Made by a program: the position numbers and the translations under genes
NCBI GenBank assembly: GCA_900199655.1
Contig: FZRE01000013.1
Coordinates: forward strand, 59,346 to 123,345
Direction of reading: 5' to 3'
Source: Prevotellaceae bacterium KH2P17
GTDB lineage: Bacteria; Bacteroidota; Bacteroidia; Bacteroidales; Bacteroidaceae
Length of the DNA: 64,000 bases
Shown: positions 7,110 to 17,401 of the stretch, piece by piece
Position numbering within the stretch: the first letter of the stretch is position 1
Layout: each line of letters starts with the position of its first letter
Notes under the pieces: generated by a model
Told to the model about the DNA's origin: nothing
Seen by the model: the letters and a program-made list of their open reading frames with translations, nothing else
The model's database searches: none

Positions 7110-8138
7110 ATGAAACGGAAAATAGTCTTCATAATGAATCCTATTTCTGGTACAACGAGTAAAGTGGGCATCCCGGAATTGATAGATCGGACCCTTGACA
7201 AGGAGAAGTTCGATTATGAAATTTATATGACGGAACGACCGGGACATGCTTCAGAAATTGCGATTGAAGCCAAGAATGCCGGAGTAGATATCGTTGTAGC
7301 CGTGGGAGGGGACGGTACGGTCAACGAGGTGGCTCGTTCCATTGTACATTCGCACACGGCGTTGGGTATCATTCCTTGCGGTTCGGGCAACGGGTTAGCC
7401 CGGCATCTCATGATACCCATGAACTTACGAAAGGCTATTGAGATTATCAACGTGTGCGAAATCCATGCTTTAGATTTCGGTATTGTGTGTGGCCATCCGT
7501 TTTTTTGTACGTGTGGCATGGGATTCGACGCTTTTGTAAGTCAGAAATTCGCCGAAGCCGGCAAGCGCGGGCCTATAACCTACGTGCAGAAAGTATTGGA
7601 GGAAGGCGTCAGGTACAAGCCCGAAACCTACGAATTGCAGGATGAAAACGGAACCAATCGCTACAAGGCTTTCTTGATTTCGTGTGCCAATGCCTCACAG
7701 TATGGCAACAATGCCTACATAGCTCCGCAGGCTTCCATGCGTGACGGGTTGATGGATGTAATCATCATGGAGCCTTTCGACATTCTGGAAGCGCCGCAGA
7801 TAAGCATAGACATGTTTAACAAAACGCTGGACAAAAGCTCTAAAATCAAGACATTCAAATGCAAAAAGCTCCATATTCACCGAAAGAGCCCCGGCGTTAT
7901 CCACTATGACGGCGACCCGGTAATGGCAGGCGAAGATGTTGATATTGAGATACAGGAGAAGGGCATTTACATGATAGTAAACCCAGATGCCAACAAAAGG
8001 TTACGTCGTCCTAATGTTTTGCAAAGTGCTGCTGCCGATTTATTCAATGAAATAAATGTGGTTAGGAGTGACATTTCCAAGCAAGGGCGCCATATTATCG
8101 CCTTAAGCAAGGTGTTGCAACGTAAGTTGAACCTTTGA
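7110..8138 (+). CDS. Diacylglycerol/sphingoid lipid kinase family protein
   Basis: 342-aa member of the DAGK catalytic (YegS/LCB5) family, which phosphorylates a lipid hydroxyl with ATP at the inner membrane. The nucleotide-binding motif is VGGDGTVNEV at about 65-74, followed by PCGSGNGLAR (89-98). The C-terminal beta-sandwich contains HIHRKSPGVIHYDGDP. It is divergent from spt over a 190-bp gap, so a sphingoid base, ceramide or diacylglycerol substrate in the sphingolipid pathway is a reasonable inference. The true substrate cannot be read from sequence. The last 35 residues extend past the core domain. Confidence 0.88.
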   Translation: MKRKIVFIMNPISGTTSKVGIPELIDRTLDKEKFDYEIYMTERPGHASEIAIEAKNAGVDIVVAVGGDGTVNEVARSIVHSHTALGIIPCGSGNGLARHLMIPMNLRKAIEIINVCEIHALDFGIVCGHPFFCTCGMGFDAFVSQKFAEAGKRGPITYVQKVLEEGVRYKPETYELQDENGTNRYKAFLISCANASQYGNNAYIAPQASMRDGLMDVIIMEPFDILEAPQISIDMFNKTLDKSSKIKTFKCKKLHIHRKSPGVIHYDGDPVMAGEDVDIEIQEKGIYMIVNPDANKRLRRPNVLQSAAADLFNEINVVRSDISKQGRHIIALSKVLQRKLNL

Positions 8139-8481
8139 AACGGAAAATATCTGTTTTATTTCCTTACAAATTAAGCTCCTAAAGATTGGTGTTATGAGGT
8201 GCTCGTTGGGGGTGAACAGAAGCACCGGATTATACGTACAGAATTGCCACCAATATCAAACCGCAGTTATGTCAGTTCATAGTTGGCATGGCGAAGCTAT
8301 GCTTTAAGCCTCTTGAAGCTATGCTTCAACAACCTTGAATGATAGCTTCAAGAACGTTGAAGCATAACTCCGGGAAGCGCGAAAGGTAATAGTTGTGATA
8401 AGATATTGTAACACTGCCATTTGTGATGAGCAGTTAATGCAAAGCTACAGAAGAAGGAAAACGCGCCAGATATTGCAGGGT
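8139..8481. other. Convergent gap between the lipid kinase and trmN6
   Basis: 343 bp without a gene. It contains the 22-bp dyad array at 8291-8378 and no clear intrinsic terminator. Nothing else is recognised. Confidence 0.6.
8291..8378. repeat. 22-bp dyad array B, four units
   Basis: Units begin every 22 bp (GAA at 8293, 8315, 8337, 8359). The second unit is the clearest: TTGAAGCTATGCTTCAA (8313-8329), an inverted repeat with TAT at its centre, plus a 5-bp spacer. The third (8335-8351) and the decayed fourth resemble the reverse complement of the first two, so the array is itself inverted. The same AAGCTATGCTTC core precedes the 72-bp elements at 17.5 and 63.8 kb. Confidence 0.85.
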
Positions 8482-9210
8482 TCATGTTAGATAGAAATCC
8501 TTTGTCAGGTTCCGGTACCATTCCGACCGGGAGCCGTCGGCATTCAGCAGAGTGTGCGTTTCTTGTTCCGGACTTTCTGTAGAACTTCTCCGGAACGATA
8601 GGAGGATTCTTTTTACAGCTTTTCTTGGCGTCGTTTTAATACTGCATCGTCTGTATTCAAAAAGCCCAGATATACAGCTTTCTGAAAGAAAACTATCAAG
8701 TTCTTCTGCAGGAATAATGACACTGAATTCTCCATCGGCAGAAAGCAGTTCTTTGACGCCTCTCAACAAGTCTCTGAACGGCAGGAAATCTGCATGTCGT
8801 GCCACGTTTCTCTTGTGATCAGGATTATGCAAGCTGTTGACAAAAAACGGTGGATTGGAGACAATCGCATCGTAATAGTTCGCTTTTGTGGCCGGCTCTT
8901 CAAGAGCCGGAAATGCGTAATCTTGAAGTGAAATATTTTTAATTATAATGCGTTCCTTAAAGGGCGAGGCTGCTATGTTTTCCTGCGCTTGAAGACATGT
9001 GTCTGCATCTATATCAATGCCATCAATCCTGGCGTTGGCAAACCGTTGGGCCATAAAGAGCGCAATGAGGCCCGTACCGGTGCCGATGTCAAGTATCTGC
9101 TTACCGCCATTAGCCCAGACACCTAACAGTACACCGTCAGTGCCAACTTTCATGCCGCTTTTTTCTTGGTGTACTTGGAATTGCTTGAATGTAAAACTCT
9201 GTCCCGTCAT
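8482..9210 (-). CDS. trmN6: tRNA1(Val) (adenine-37-N6)-methyltransferase
   Basis: SAM-dependent methyltransferase of the YfiC/TrmN6 family, 242 aa, which methylates A37 of tRNA-Val. The SAM-binding motif is LDIGTGTGLIALFMAQ (about 40-55), an acidic loop lies at 65-69, and the N6-methylase catalytic motif NPPF is at 119-122. Single gene on the minus strand, convergent with the lipid kinase. tRNA-Val genes lie elsewhere in the window, unlinked. Confidence 0.9.
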   Translation of the reverse strand: MTGQSFTFKQFQVHQEKSGMKVGTDGVLLGVWANGGKQILDIGTGTGLIALFMAQRFANARIDGIDIDADTCLQAQENIAASPFKERIIIKNISLQDYAFPALEEPATKANYYDAIVSNPPFFVNSLHNPDHKRNVARHADFLPFRDLLRGVKELLSADGEFSVIIPAEELDSFLSESCISGLFEYRRCSIKTTPRKAVKRILLSFRRSSTESPEQETHTLLNADGSRSEWYRNLTKDFYLT

Positions 9211-9317
9211 GCCTTGAAAACGCTTGATACAGAAAAATATTTTATTCTTTTTGCAGTTTTATAGGTCTGTTTTACCTTTTTCTCATTTAGTTATGTGCAA
9301 ATCTTGATTAAAATAGT

Positions 9318-9325
9318 TATCTTTG
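9318..9325 (+). promoter_or_regulatory. lon operon promoter
   Basis: TATCTTTG, 30 bp before the lon start. No clear heat-shock element was identified. Confidence 0.65.
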
Positions 9326-9355
9326 CACATTAAAAACTGAAGAAGCATTGAAATA

Positions 9356-11812
9356 ATGAATAAGAAATCAAATACAGCCATACAGATGATTGCCGATTAT
9401 GATGGTGACATCTCAAACCTGTTCGATGTGGATGTAAAAGGAAGTATTCCTGTACTCGCTACACGAAATCTGGTGCTCTTTCCAGGCGTCATTACGCCTG
9501 TTCTGATAGGACGGGAAGCGAGTTTGAGCTTAATCAAGAAGCTCCAGAAAGAAGATGATGCAATCTTTTCCGTATTCTGCCAGAAAGATTCCGATATAGA
9601 TGAGCCGGTGAAGAAAGACTTGTACGAGGTAGGCGTGTATGCCAAACTGGTAAGAGTTCTTGAAATGCCAGGACCCGGCAACAACGTTACTGCCATCGTT
9701 CAGGGGCTCGGACGCTGCCTCATGGATAGCGTGGTGCGTAAGAAACCCTATTTGCAAGCTACAACGATATCTATCCCGGAGGATTTTCCACAATCGGGAG
9801 ATAAGGAATTCAAGACTGCAGTGGACGATTTGCGCAAGCTGACTGTAGAATATATTTTGCAAAATGAAGACATTCCGGACGAAACTCAATATGCGTTGAG
9901 CAATATCCAGAACGACATCATTGCAATTGATTTCGTTTGTGCGAACATGCCTTTCAATATCTTGGACAAAATCAAGATGCTTCGTGCAGACACAATCTAC
10001 GAGCGTGTTCTTGTTACGTTGAGAGTTCTCAATCGTGAGATTCAGCTGCTCAATCTCAAGCAGAGCATTCGGTCAAAGACGCGAGAGGATATTGATGAAC
10101 AGCAGAAAGAATACTTTCTCCAGCAACAGATAAAGAACATAAAGGAAGAACTGGGTGACGGGGATGGCTCTCCGGAACGCCACGAACTGGAGGAGGAGGC
10201 CAAGAAAAAGAAATGGCCGGAAGAGATAGAAAAGACTTTCAGGAAAGAACTGGATAAGCTGGAAACGCTTAACCCGCAAAGTCCTGAATACAGCGTACAG
10301 CTCACTTATCTTCAGACACTTGTCGGGTTGCCTTGGGGAGAGTACACAAAAGACAATCTGGACTTGAGAAGAGCGCAGGCTGTACTTGACCATGACCATT
10401 ATGGAATGGAGAAAGTAAAAGAGCGTATCTTGGAGTACATGGCCGTACTGCAGCTACGTGGCGACCTGAAATCGCCCATCATTTGCCTTTATGGACCTCC
10501 GGGAGTAGGCAAAACCAGCCTGGGAAAGAGTATTGCAGCTGCCATGAAACGCCAGTATGTTCGCATTTCACTGGGCGGATTACATGACGAAGCCGAAATC
10601 AGAGGCCATCGCCGCACCTACGTTGGCGCCATGCCGGGCCGCATCATCAAGAGCGTTCAGAAAGCCGGCTCATCAAACCCAGTGTTCATTTTGGATGAAA
10701 TAGACAAGGTAACACAGAACACGTTGAATGGTGATCCGGCTTCGGCACTGCTTGAAGTGCTTGACCCGGAGCAGAACAATGCTTTCCATGACAATTATCT
10801 GGATGTTGATTACGATCTTTCCAAAGTACTGTTCATTGCTACGGCCAACGACTTGAACACAATTCCTCGGCCGTTGCTTGACCGCATGGAGATTATAGAA
10901 CTGAGTGGATACATCACTGAGGAGAAAATCGAAATAGCCCGACGCCACCTTGTTCCACGCGAACTTGAGAACACAGGACTTGATACCTACGAGCCAAAAA
11001 TCAAGTTCACAAAGCCGGCTTTAGAGAAGATAATAGAGTCATACACCCGTGAGAGCGGTGTTCGTCAGCTGGAAAAACAAATTAACAAGGCGTTACGCAA
11101 GATGGCCTTCAATAAGGCTATGGATGGCGAACTTAGCTATTCGAACATTACGCCCAAAGAGTTGGAAAGCCTTCTCGGCAAGCCTCCTTTCTATAGGGAT
11201 ATCTATCAGGGCAATGCTTATGCCGGTGTTGTAACCGGGCTGGCGTGGACGGTAGTCGGCGGTGAGATACTTTTCATCGAAACTTCATTGAGTAAAGGTC
11301 GCGGAGGGAAGCTGACGCTCACCGGTAATTTGGGTGATGTAATGAAAGAAAGTGCTGTTATCGCTTTGGAATACGTGAAAGCTCATGCAGAGAAACTAAA
11401 GGTTGACAGCAGAATATTTGAGCAGTACAACATTCATATCCATGTTCCCGAAGGTGCAACACCCAAAGACGGCCCTTCAGCCGGCATAACCATAGCAACG
11501 TCTATTGCTTCGGCACTCACTCAGCGCAAGGTTCGCAAGAACACTGCCATGACCGGAGAAATAACCCTCCGGGGCAAGGTGCTCCCTGTGGGTGGTATCA
11601 AGGAGAAAATCCTTGCAGCCAAGCGGGCGGGCATTACCGATATTATGATGTGCAAGGACAATCGGAAGGACATAGAGGAAATACCTGCCATTTATCTCAA
11701 AGGCGTAACATTCCATTATGTTGAGAATGTGCAGGATGTGTGGGATTTCGCACTTACCGAAGAGTTGGTTGACAATCCTATCGCATTTAAACTTGAGGAC
11801 GAGAGGAAATGA
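9356..11812 (+). CDS. lon: ATP-dependent protease Lon
   Basis: Cytosolic ATP-dependent serine protease, 818 aa, that removes damaged and regulatory proteins. Domains in order are the N-terminal substrate domain (about 30-235), a coiled coil around 245-300, the AAA+ module with Walker [10 protein letters not shown] from residue 380, and the protease domain. The catalytic dyad is S708 in PKDGPSAG and K749 in GGIKEK. First gene of an operon: its TGA overlaps the tgt ATG (ATGA), so translation is coupled. Confidence 0.98.
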   Translation: MNKKSNTAIQMIADYDGDISNLFDVDVKGSIPVLATRNLVLFPGVITPVLIGREASLSLIKKLQKEDDAIFSVFCQKDSDIDEPVKKDLYEVGVYAKLVRVLEMPGPGNNVTAIVQGLGRCLMDSVVRKKPYLQATTISIPEDFPQSGDKEFKTAVDDLRKLTVEYILQNEDIPDETQYALSNIQNDIIAIDFVCANMPFNILDKIKMLRADTIYERVLVTLRVLNREIQLLNLKQSIRSKTREDIDEQQKEYFLQQQIKNIKEELGDGDGSPERHELEEEAKKKKWPEEIEKTFRKELDKLETLNPQSPEYSVQLTYLQTLVGLPWGEYTKDNLDLRRAQAVLDHDHYGMEKVKERILEYMAVLQLRGDLKSPIICLYGPPGVGKTSLGKSIAAAMKRQYVRISLGGLHDEAEIRGHRRTYVGAMPGRIIKSVQKAGSSNPVFILDEIDKVTQNTLNGDPASALLEVLDPEQNNAFHDNYLDVDYDLSKVLFIATANDLNTIPRPLLDRMEIIELSGYITEEKIEIARRHLVPRELENTGLDTYEPKIKFTKPALEKIIESYTRESGVRQLEKQINKALRKMAFNKAMDGELSYSNITPKELESLLGKPPFYRDIYQGNAYAGVVTGLAWTVVGGEILFIETSLSKGRGGKLTLTGNLGDVMKESAVIALEYVKAHAEKLKVDSRIFEQYNIHIHVPEGATPKDGPSAGITIATSIASALTQRKVRKNTAMTGEITLRGKVLPVGGIKEKILAAKRAGITDIMMCKDNRKDIEEIPAIYLKGVTFHYVENVQDVWDFALTEELVDNPIAFKLEDERK

Positions 11813-12936
11813 CATTCGAGTTACAGCATACGGACAAGGCTTCTGATGCGCGCACTGGGCTCATTACTACTGACCACGGGCAAATAAAGACTCCCATCTT
11901 TATGCCTGTTGGCACGTGTGGTTCTGTGAAAGGGGTTCATTTCAATGAACTCCGGCAGCAGGTTCAGGCGCAGATTATCCTTGGGAATACCTATCATCTC
12001 TACCTGCGTCCGGGTTTGGAAGTTCTGCGGGCTGCTGGGGGGCTTCATCGTTTCAACGGATGGGATCGGCCTATTCTCACCGACAGCGGTGGCTTCCAGG
12101 TGTTTTCACTGACCGGAATAAGGAAACTGACAGAGGCCGGATGCGAATTCCGTTCACATATAGATGGCAGTAAACACTTCTTTACTCCCGAAAACGTGAT
12201 GGATACCGAGCGTATCATAGGTGCTGACATCATGATGGCGCTCGATGAGTGTCCGCCAGGCAAAAGCGACTATCAATACGCCAAAAAGAGTTTGGAGATG
12301 ACTCAAAGATGGCTCGACAGGTGCATACAACGATTTGAGGAGACCGAGCCGCTGTATGGATATCATCAAAGTCTTTTCCCGATAGTACAGGGATGTACGT
12401 TCAAGGACTTGAGGCGCGAAGCAGCAAAACACGTAGCTGACAAGGGTGCTGACGGCAATGCCATTGGTGGACTGGCCGTTGGTGAACCTACGGAGGTGAT
12501 GTATGAGATGATAGAAGTTGTCAATGAGATTCTTCCCAAGGACAAACCACGTTATTTAATGGGAGTAGGTACTCCGCAAAACATATTGGAAGCCATTGAG
12601 CGAGGAGTTGATATGTTTGACTGTGTGATGCCAACGCGCAACGGCCGCAATGCCATGCTGTTCACCTATAACGGCACGATGAACATGCGAAACAAGAAGT
12701 GGGAGATGGACTTCAGTCCGATAGACGAAGAAGGTTGCGAGACAGACAAGGTATATACCAAGGCTTATCTTCACCATCTTTTTAAGGCACAGGAACTGCT
12801 GGCCATGCAGATAGCAAGTATCCATAACCTGGCGTTCTATCTCCGTTTGGTGACAGATGCACGTCAGCACATCGAGCAAGGCGATTTTGTACAATGGAAG
12901 TCCTCTGTCATCAATCAACTTGGCCGGCGCATATAA
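11809..12936 (+). CDS. tgt: tRNA-guanine(34) transglycosylase
   Basis: Exchanges guanine 34 of GUN-anticodon tRNAs for preQ1 in queuosine synthesis, 375 aa. Catalytic residues are D92 in DSGGFQVFSL and the nucleophile D271 in FDCVMPTR. The usual Cys-X-Cys-X2-Cys part of the zinc site is absent: the region reads DEEGCETDKVYTKAYLHHLF, with one cysteine. From memory this is usual for Bacteroidota Tgt and not a local lesion. queA, the next step of the pathway, is at 31.2 kb. Translationally coupled to lon. Confidence 0.96.
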   Translation: MTFELQHTDKASDARTGLITTDHGQIKTPIFMPVGTCGSVKGVHFNELRQQVQAQIILGNTYHLYLRPGLEVLRAAGGLHRFNGWDRPILTDSGGFQVFSLTGIRKLTEAGCEFRSHIDGSKHFFTPENVMDTERIIGADIMMALDECPPGKSDYQYAKKSLEMTQRWLDRCIQRFEETEPLYGYHQSLFPIVQGCTFKDLRREAAKHVADKGADGNAIGGLAVGEPTEVMYEMIEVVNEILPKDKPRYLMGVGTPQNILEAIERGVDMFDCVMPTRNGRNAMLFTYNGTMNMRNKKWEMDFSPIDEEGCETDKVYTKAYLHHLFKAQELLAMQIASIHNLAFYLRLVTDARQHIEQGDFVQWKSSVINQLGRRI

Positions 12937-12961
12937 TGTTTTCTAAATCCAAGAAGCAGCA

Positions 12962-14233
12962 ATGAACATCAAACAACTTCGACGTCATCCGCGACGTTAC
13001 AAGATACTGAGGTGGTTGAGCCAACATCCTGTTTGGCTTCACCGCATGATGGGCTGGTTGTATCTTCATACAGCCGGGCTGCGCAATGTGCTGCGCTGGC
13101 TGAAAGGAAAGCTGGGATGGATGCAGAAATTCAATCCTTTCCGCCATTTGCAGATTATTGACTGGTACATCATCCGCAAGTTTATTGGCACCTACATCTA
13201 TTCCATTGCGTTAATTATTTCCATCTCCATCGTCTTCGATGTCAACGAGAACCTTGCCAAATTCACCCAGTATCATGCGCCGGTGCATGCCATCATTTTT
13301 GATTATTACGCCAACTTTGTGCCTTACTTCGCGAACTTGTTCAGCCCCTTGTTCGTCTTTATTGCCGTTATCTTCTTTACTTCAAAGCTCGCAGGCAATT
13401 CGGAGATAATTGCAATGCTGGCCACCGGCATTTCGTTTAACAGGCTGATGCGGCCTTACATGTTCTCCTGTGTACTCATTTCACTGCTTTCTTTCTATCT
13501 GACTGCTTACGTCATCCCGCATGGAACCGTAGTCAGGCAGAACTTCGAGTCCCTGTATAAAAACAACAAAAAGAACACTTCGGCCGAAAACGTGCAGCTC
13601 CAAGTAGACCAGGGTGTGATTGCCTACATTCAGCATTATGACAACAACCTGAAGAAAGGTTACGGTTTTCTTCTGGATAAGTTTGAAAACAAGAAGCTGG
13701 TGAGCCACATGACCGCCATGGAGGCTCAGTACGATACCATCTCCGACAGCAAGTATCACTGGACTCTGCGCGACTGGAAGATAAGGGAGATGCGTGGACT
13801 GCGCGAGCACATTACAAGCGGCGCCCAGAGAGATACCGTTATCCAGATAGAGCCTACAGATCTTGTGTATTCCAAAGGCCAGCAGGAGACTTTCACAAGT
13901 CCCGAACTCCGCGATTATATCTCCAAACAAGTAAACCGCGGTTCCAGCAATGTGGTGCAGTATCAGGTTGAATACCATAAGCGCATAGCTTCGTCGTTTG
14001 CCTCGTTTATTCTTACCATCATCGGTTTATCCTTGTCTTCCAAGAAACGCAAAGGCGGTATGGGCATGTACCTGGGCATAGGTTTGGCTTTAAGTTTCAC
14101 CTATATACTGCTGCAAACCATATCTTCCAGCTTCGCCATTCAGGCCAATTTCCCTCCAATATTGGCTGCGTGGGTTCCCAATATCATCTTTGCCATTGTG
14201 GCGTATTTCTGCTACCGCAAGGCTCCAAGATAG
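12962..14233 (+). CDS. LptF/LptG-family permease
   Basis: Inner-membrane permease of the YjgP/YjgQ family, which with LptBC extracts lipopolysaccharide for export. Length 423 aa from the first ATG. Transmembrane segments lie near residues 72-93, 118-142, 163-186, 341-360, 370-388 and 398-417, with a periplasmic beta-rich domain between the third and fourth. The first 53 residues are Arg/Trp-rich and unlike the family. The ATG at 13121 (MQKFNPFRHLQIIDWYIIRK) gives a family-like start, so the N-terminus is uncertain. It lies 25 bp after tgt in the lon operon. Confidence 0.88.
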   Translation: MNIKQLRRHPRRYKILRWLSQHPVWLHRMMGWLYLHTAGLRNVLRWLKGKLGWMQKFNPFRHLQIIDWYIIRKFIGTYIYSIALIISISIVFDVNENLAKFTQYHAPVHAIIFDYYANFVPYFANLFSPLFVFIAVIFFTSKLAGNSEIIAMLATGISFNRLMRPYMFSCVLISLLSFYLTAYVIPHGTVVRQNFESLYKNNKKNTSAENVQLQVDQGVIAYIQHYDNNLKKGYGFLLDKFENKKLVSHMTAMEAQYDTISDSKYHWTLRDWKIREMRGLREHITSGAQRDTVIQIEPTDLVYSKGQQETFTSPELRDYISKQVNRGSSNVVQYQVEYHKRIASSFASFILTIIGLSLSSKKRKGGMGMYLGIGLALSFTYILLQTISSSFAIQANFPPILAAWVPNIIFAIVAYFCYRKAPR

Positions 14234-14271
14234 TTTTATAAACAATGTGAGGAGGAAATAAATTTTGAATT

Positions 14272-15714
14272 ATGTATTTTGATGAATTAGATTTAAATGA
14301 TAACGTACTGGACGCGTTGTACGACATGCGCTTCGATGAATGTACTCCGGTACAGGAACAGTGTATTCCGGAAATTCTGAAAGGTAACGATGTGCTGGGA
14401 GTTGCCCAGACAGGTACCGGTAAAACGGCAGCATACCTGTTGCCCATCCTGTCAAAACTCGATGACGGAGGCTATCCCAAAGATGCCATTAACTGCATCA
14501 TCATGTCGCCCACACGCGAACTTGCCCAGCAGATAGACCAGGCCATGCAGGGCTTCGGCTATTATCTGCAGGGCGTGAGCAGCGTTGCCGTGTACGGCGG
14601 TAATGACGGTAACCGCTATGACCAGGAGATAAAGTCACTGCGTTTGGGTGCCGATGTGATTATTGCAACGCCCGGTCGTTTTATCTCTCACTTGAGTTTG
14701 GGCAATGTAGACATGAGCAAAGTCTCGTTCTTTATCCTGGATGAGGCCGACCGCATGCTCGACATGGGCTTCTCGGAAGATATTCTCGCCATAGCCAAAC
14801 ACTTGCCCAGTACCTGCCAGACCATCATGTTCTCGGCTACCATGCCGGCAAAGATAGAGCAGCTTGCCAAGACCTTGCTCCACAATCCTGTTGAAATAAA
14901 GTTGGCAGTCAGCAAGCCCGCAGAGAAGATACAGCAGAGTGCCTATGTTTGTTATGAGCCGCAAAAGCTGGGCGTGCTGCGCGAACTGTTCAAGCATCAG
15001 GACATGAAGCGCGTCATCATTTTCTCCGGAAAGAAGACCAAGGTAAAAGACATTAACCGCGCTTTATGCAAGATGGGCGTGAACAGTGGCGAGATGCACT
15101 CTGACCTGACACAGGCAGAGCGCGACGAAATGATGTTCAGGTTCAAGAGCGGCAAGCTCGATGTGCTGGTTGCAACTGATATTTTGGCCCGAGGCATTGA
15201 CATCGACGACCTTGCCGTGGTCATTAACTACGATGTGCCCCACGATGTAGAGGACTATGTGCACCGTATAGGCCGCACGGCACGTGCCGACCGCGACGGT
15301 GCAGCCATTACTTTTGTGAACGAGGATGACATGTTCTACTTCCAGCAGATAGAGAGATTTCTGGAAAAAACGATAACCAAGACGCCGCTTCCCGCAGAAC
15401 TTGGCGACGGCCCCGAGTACAGGTCGCTTAGCAAGCCGATGAGAGGGCAGCGTTTTTCGGGCAAATCTGCCAGAGGTGGCAAGGGGCATGGAGCAAAAGG
15501 ACATGACCGTAAAGCAAGCGGAAACCGCAGTAACAAGGGTACCACTGCACCGCTGGAAGCAAAAGCCGGAACAGCTGCAGATTCCGGTCAAGGGAACAGC
15601 CGCAAAGACAATCGTCAGAACCGGCGACGGCGTTCGCGCCAGCATGGCAAGGGAAACGAACGGAATGATAATTCCGGAGGTCAGACCACAGTTACCAATG
15701 AAGCCACGGAATAA
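14272..15714 (+). CDS. DEAD-box RNA helicase (RhlE type)
   Basis: ATP-dependent RNA helicase, 480 aa, likely in ribosome assembly or RNA turnover. A Q-motif (CTPVQEQCIP, about 23-32), Walker A AQTGTGKT (about 45-52), DEAD box LDEADRM (about 158-164), SAT (about 190-192) and HRIGRTAR (about 330-337) are all present. The tail after about residue 385 is low-complexity, rich in Gly, Lys, Arg and Asn, typical of RNA-binding extensions. Last gene of the lon-tgt-lptF/G unit, 38 bp after the permease, and followed by a strong terminator. Confidence 0.95.
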   Translation: MYFDELDLNDNVLDALYDMRFDECTPVQEQCIPEILKGNDVLGVAQTGTGKTAAYLLPILSKLDDGGYPKDAINCIIMSPTRELAQQIDQAMQGFGYYLQGVSSVAVYGGNDGNRYDQEIKSLRLGADVIIATPGRFISHLSLGNVDMSKVSFFILDEADRMLDMGFSEDILAIAKHLPSTCQTIMFSATMPAKIEQLAKTLLHNPVEIKLAVSKPAEKIQQSAYVCYEPQKLGVLRELFKHQDMKRVIIFSGKKTKVKDINRALCKMGVNSGEMHSDLTQAERDEMMFRFKSGKLDVLVATDILARGIDIDDLAVVINYDVPHDVEDYVHRIGRTARADRDGAAITFVNEDDMFYFQQIERFLEKTITKTPLPAELGDGPEYRSLSKPMRGQRFSGKSARGGKGHGAKGHDRKASGNRSNKGTTAPLEAKAGTAADSGQGNSRKDNRQNRRRRSRQHGKGNERNDNSGGQTTVTNEATE

Positions 15715-15757
15715 ATACGAGACGCATTTATATAATAAGGTATATACCTTATCGAAT

Positions 15758-15781
15758 GGGAATCATCTTCAGGTGGTTCCC
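15758..15781 (+). terminator. Terminator of the lon-helicase operon
   Basis: GGGAATCA and TGGTTCCC form an 8-bp stem (one T-G) with an 8-nt loop, followed by TTTTTTAT. A self-complementary AAGGTATATACCTT lies just upstream (15738-15751). Confidence 0.88.
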
Positions 15782-15991
15782 TTTTTTATTTCCCGTCTCG
15801 TTCTCCCTGAAGCTCATTCTCTGCCACTGATACATAACCAGCAGCTTCACTTCTCCGGCCGTCCATGCTTTTGAGACAGCAAAAACGCGAGAAATATACT
15901 AATCCGTTAATATTTATGCTGATTATCTAACAAAATCACACCAAATACGATATAAAAACTACTTTTTGTTTTGTAATTAGATAATTATATG

Positions 15992-15999
15992 TACCTTTG
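15992..15999 (+). promoter_or_regulatory. gdhA promoter
   Basis: TACCTTTG with TTTG 18 bp upstream (15970-15973). The leader is about 40 nt. Confidence 0.75.
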
Positions 16000-16042
16000 C
16001 AACGTAGAGAAAGTTTAATCAACCGTAAAAGCAAAAGAAGTT

Positions 16043-17377
16043 ATGAAAGCAACAACCGTTGTAGAGAATCTCCAGCGCAGATTCCCCAATGAGCCTGAGT
16101 ACATTCAGGCAGTTAGTCAGGTGTTAGGAACTATCGAAGATGAGTACAACAAGCATCCGGAATTTGAGAGAGCAAATCTTATCGAGCGTTTGTGCATCCC
16201 CGAGCGAATTATCCAGTTCCGCGTCAATTGGGTTGATGACAAGGGTAACGTGCAGACAAACATGGGCTATCGCGTCCAGCACAACAATGCCATTGGTCCT
16301 TACAAGGGCGGCATCCGGTTCCACGCATCAGTGAACCAGTCTATTTTAAAGTTCCTCGCTTTTGAGCAGACATTCAAGAACTCGTTGACTACGCTGCCCA
16401 TGGGTGGCGCCAAGGGTGGATCCGACTTTTCGCCACGAGGCAAGTCGAACGCCGAGGTTATGCGCTTCTGTCAGGCTTTTATGATAGAACTCTACCGCCA
16501 CATCGGTCCCGATGAGGACGTTCCGGCCGGCGATATCGGCGTGGGTGGCCGTGAAGTAGGCTTCATGTTCGGCATGTACAAGAAGCTGACCCACCAGTTT
16601 AGCGGCATCCTGACGGGCAAAGGTCAGGAGTTCGGAGGCTCGCGCATCCGCCCCGAAGCTACAGGTTACGGCAACATCTACTTCCTGCAGAACATGCTCA
16701 AGACCCGCAACATTGACCTCAAAGGCAAAACGGTGCTCGTTTCCGGTGCCGGCAATGTTGCCCAGTACACAATAGAAAAACTCATCCAGCTCGGTGCAAA
16801 GCCGGTGACCTGCTCCGATTCTGACGGCTATATCTACGACCCCGACGGCATTGACGCAGAGAAACTTGCCTACATCATGGAGCTCAAAAACATTGAGCGC
16901 GGCCGCATACGCGAATATGCCGAGAAGTATGGCGTTAAATACGTGGAGGGTGCCAAGCCGTGGTTTGAGAAAGGAGACATAGCAACCCCCTGTGCAACCC
17001 AGAACGAAATCAACGAAGAAGCAGCCAAGGCACTGGTCAGCAACGGCGTGATAGCCGTGAGCGAAGGTGCCAACATGCCTACTACCCCCGAAGCAACAAA
17101 GGTGTTTCAGGATGCCAAGATACTCTACTGTCCGGGCAAGGCAAGCAATGCCGGCGGCGTGGCAGTGTCAGGTCTTGAGATGACCCAGAACTCCGAGCGC
17201 CTGCGTTGGAGCAGGGAAGAGGTAGATGCAAAACTGCATGATATCATGAACGACATACACGCCAACTGCGTAAAGTACGGCACCGAGCCCGATGGCTACA
17301 TCAACTACGTAAAAGGTGCCAACGTAGCCGGCTTCCTGAAAGTTGCAAAAGCAATGATGGCCCAGGGCATCATCTAA
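16043..17377 (+). CDS. gdhA: NADP-specific glutamate dehydrogenase
   Basis: Assimilates ammonia by reductive amination of 2-oxoglutarate, 444 aa, the length of the hexameric NADP class. The substrate-binding segment contains KGGIRFH (about 92-98) and PMGGAKGGSDF with catalytic-region lysine K124. The Rossmann nucleotide-binding domain follows (about 200-370) with VLVSGAGNVAQYT. Single gene with its own promoter and terminator. It is often strongly nitrogen-regulated in Bacteroidales, but no operator was identified here. Confidence 0.97.
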   Translation: MKATTVVENLQRRFPNEPEYIQAVSQVLGTIEDEYNKHPEFERANLIERLCIPERIIQFRVNWVDDKGNVQTNMGYRVQHNNAIGPYKGGIRFHASVNQSILKFLAFEQTFKNSLTTLPMGGAKGGSDFSPRGKSNAEVMRFCQAFMIELYRHIGPDEDVPAGDIGVGGREVGFMFGMYKKLTHQFSGILTGKGQEFGGSRIRPEATGYGNIYFLQNMLKTRNIDLKGKTVLVSGAGNVAQYTIEKLIQLGAKPVTCSDSDGYIYDPDGIDAEKLAYIMELKNIERGRIREYAEKYGVKYVEGAKPWFEKGDIATPCATQNEINEEAAKALVSNGVIAVSEGANMPTTPEATKVFQDAKILYCPGKASNAGGVAVSGLEMTQNSERLRWSREEVDAKLHDIMNDIHANCVKYGTEPDGYINYVKGANVAGFLKVAKAMMAQGII

Positions 17378-17401
17378 GTTTCCCCGTGTCTTCAGGCAAA
17401 G

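Larger units (their letters stand above)
15715..16042 (+). other. Gap between the helicase gene and gdhA
   Basis: 328 bp. It carries the operon terminator (15758-15781) and the gdhA promoter (15992-15999). The 150 bp between them show no gene or repeat. Confidence 0.6.
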
